From Girardinichthys multiradiatus (lineage: Eukaryota > Chordata > Actinopteri > Cyprinodontiformes > Goodeidae), in NCBI RefSeq assembly GCF_021462225.1, contig NC_061800.1:3110501-3174500 (forward strand): a stretch of 64,000 nucleotides of DNA. Direction: 5' to 3'. Under the pieces are notes generated by a model. That model was not told the origin of the DNA. It worked only from the letters and a program-made list of their open reading frames with translations, and made no database searches. A program made the position numbers and the translations under genes. Positions 63,516 to 64,000 of this stretch are shown one piece after another (the first letter of the stretch is position 1; each line of letters opens with the position of its first letter).

Positions 63516-64000
63516 AAGCGGGGCTCTGTGTGGAGCTTGTGCTGTATGGATGTGTCTTCATTGGCTTTTTTCGGGTGGAGCACATCTGTGGGGGTGTGCC
63601 CCTGTGTAGAGGGGATTCATGGCATTTGGGTTCAGGGGCATGTGTTCAATATCTGTGTCCTGGTTGGGGGTGGCCTTGTGGGGAAATTCATGTTGGGTTT
63701 TGGGTGTGGGACAAAGATTAGAATTCATTTGGGGGGGGGTTGGGACTGTTTGGTCCTGCGATAGCTCTGGTTGGTGGGCTCGTTTGGGGACGAGATAGAA
63801 CCCTCAATTGTTCATGGCCCCCGTCCTTGGATGGGAATAAGGGGCGTTGGGGTTCGGAGCGGGGTGCCAGCACTAGTCTGGCCTGGTGAGGAGGCTGTCC
63901 GCCTGTCTCCACTCCGGAATGAAGGGGACCACCTTTTGGGTCCGGGGGCTGGTTGGCTCTCTGGGGTATCGGTATTTGGACCTGGGAGTATAGAGTATGT
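63516..64000. other. G-rich segment, continuation to window edge
   Basis: Same G/T-rich composition as 62330-63050, including a G-run at 63731-63740. No gene recognised. Confidence 0.5.

Overview
This is vertebrate nuclear DNA and almost certainly teleost fish. It holds a multi-exon gene with GT-AG introns, a high density of teleost-type Tc1/mariner, hAT and Harbinger elements, L2-like non-LTR retrotransposons and tRNA-headed SINEs, and AT-rich introns. There are no operons, no bacterial signals and no CRISPR array.

The one host gene I can support is the 3' half of a kalirin gene (RhoGEF/kinase of the Trio/Kalirin family) on the + strand, from 1344 to the stop at 37571. I could place 19 exons (one of them tentative) whose splice phases chain without a break. 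In order they encode the end of the second DH domain, the second PH domain, a Ser-rich linker, the second SH3 domain, a basic and acidic linker, an Ig I-set domain, a fibronectin III domain and a C-terminal CaMK-type Ser/Thr kinase domain. The fibronectin III domain before the kinase argues for Kalirin rather than Trio. The 5' half of the gene lies to the left of the window. A polyadenylation signal sits at 37797. From 37.6 kb to the right end I see no further host gene.

Much of the rest is mobile DNA, often nested. Introns hold Tc1-like elements at about 7.1-9.0 kb (split by a LINE), 15.7-17.0 kb (split by a SINE), 18.15-19.42 kb, 21.03-22.27 kb and 26.98-28.58 kb. The last has roughly 200-bp terminal repeats that differ at only about three positions. 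The intron at 30.8-36.5 kb is a three-layer nest: an old decayed LINE was hit by a hAT element with a perfect 8-bp target duplication, and the hAT carries a younger LINE of the same family with an open 752-codon frame. A 429-bp unit is tandemly triplicated at 13.97-15.26 kb.

Downstream of the gene, 45.8-59.7 kb is mainly L2-like LINE material. It includes one nearly complete element at 46.36-49.70 kb (a single frame break) and a second 5'-truncated copy of the same family at 52.18-54.05 kb. A decayed hAT transposase lies at 60.5-62.2 kb, and an unidentified G-rich segment at 62.3-64.0 kb is interrupted by another L2 tail. I found no convincing new biological system. The observations most worth checking are the nested hAT/LINE structure, the tandem triplication, the replaced Ig-core tryptophan, the young Tc1 copy, and the start codon of the near-complete LINE lying in a YY1-like motif at its 5' end.
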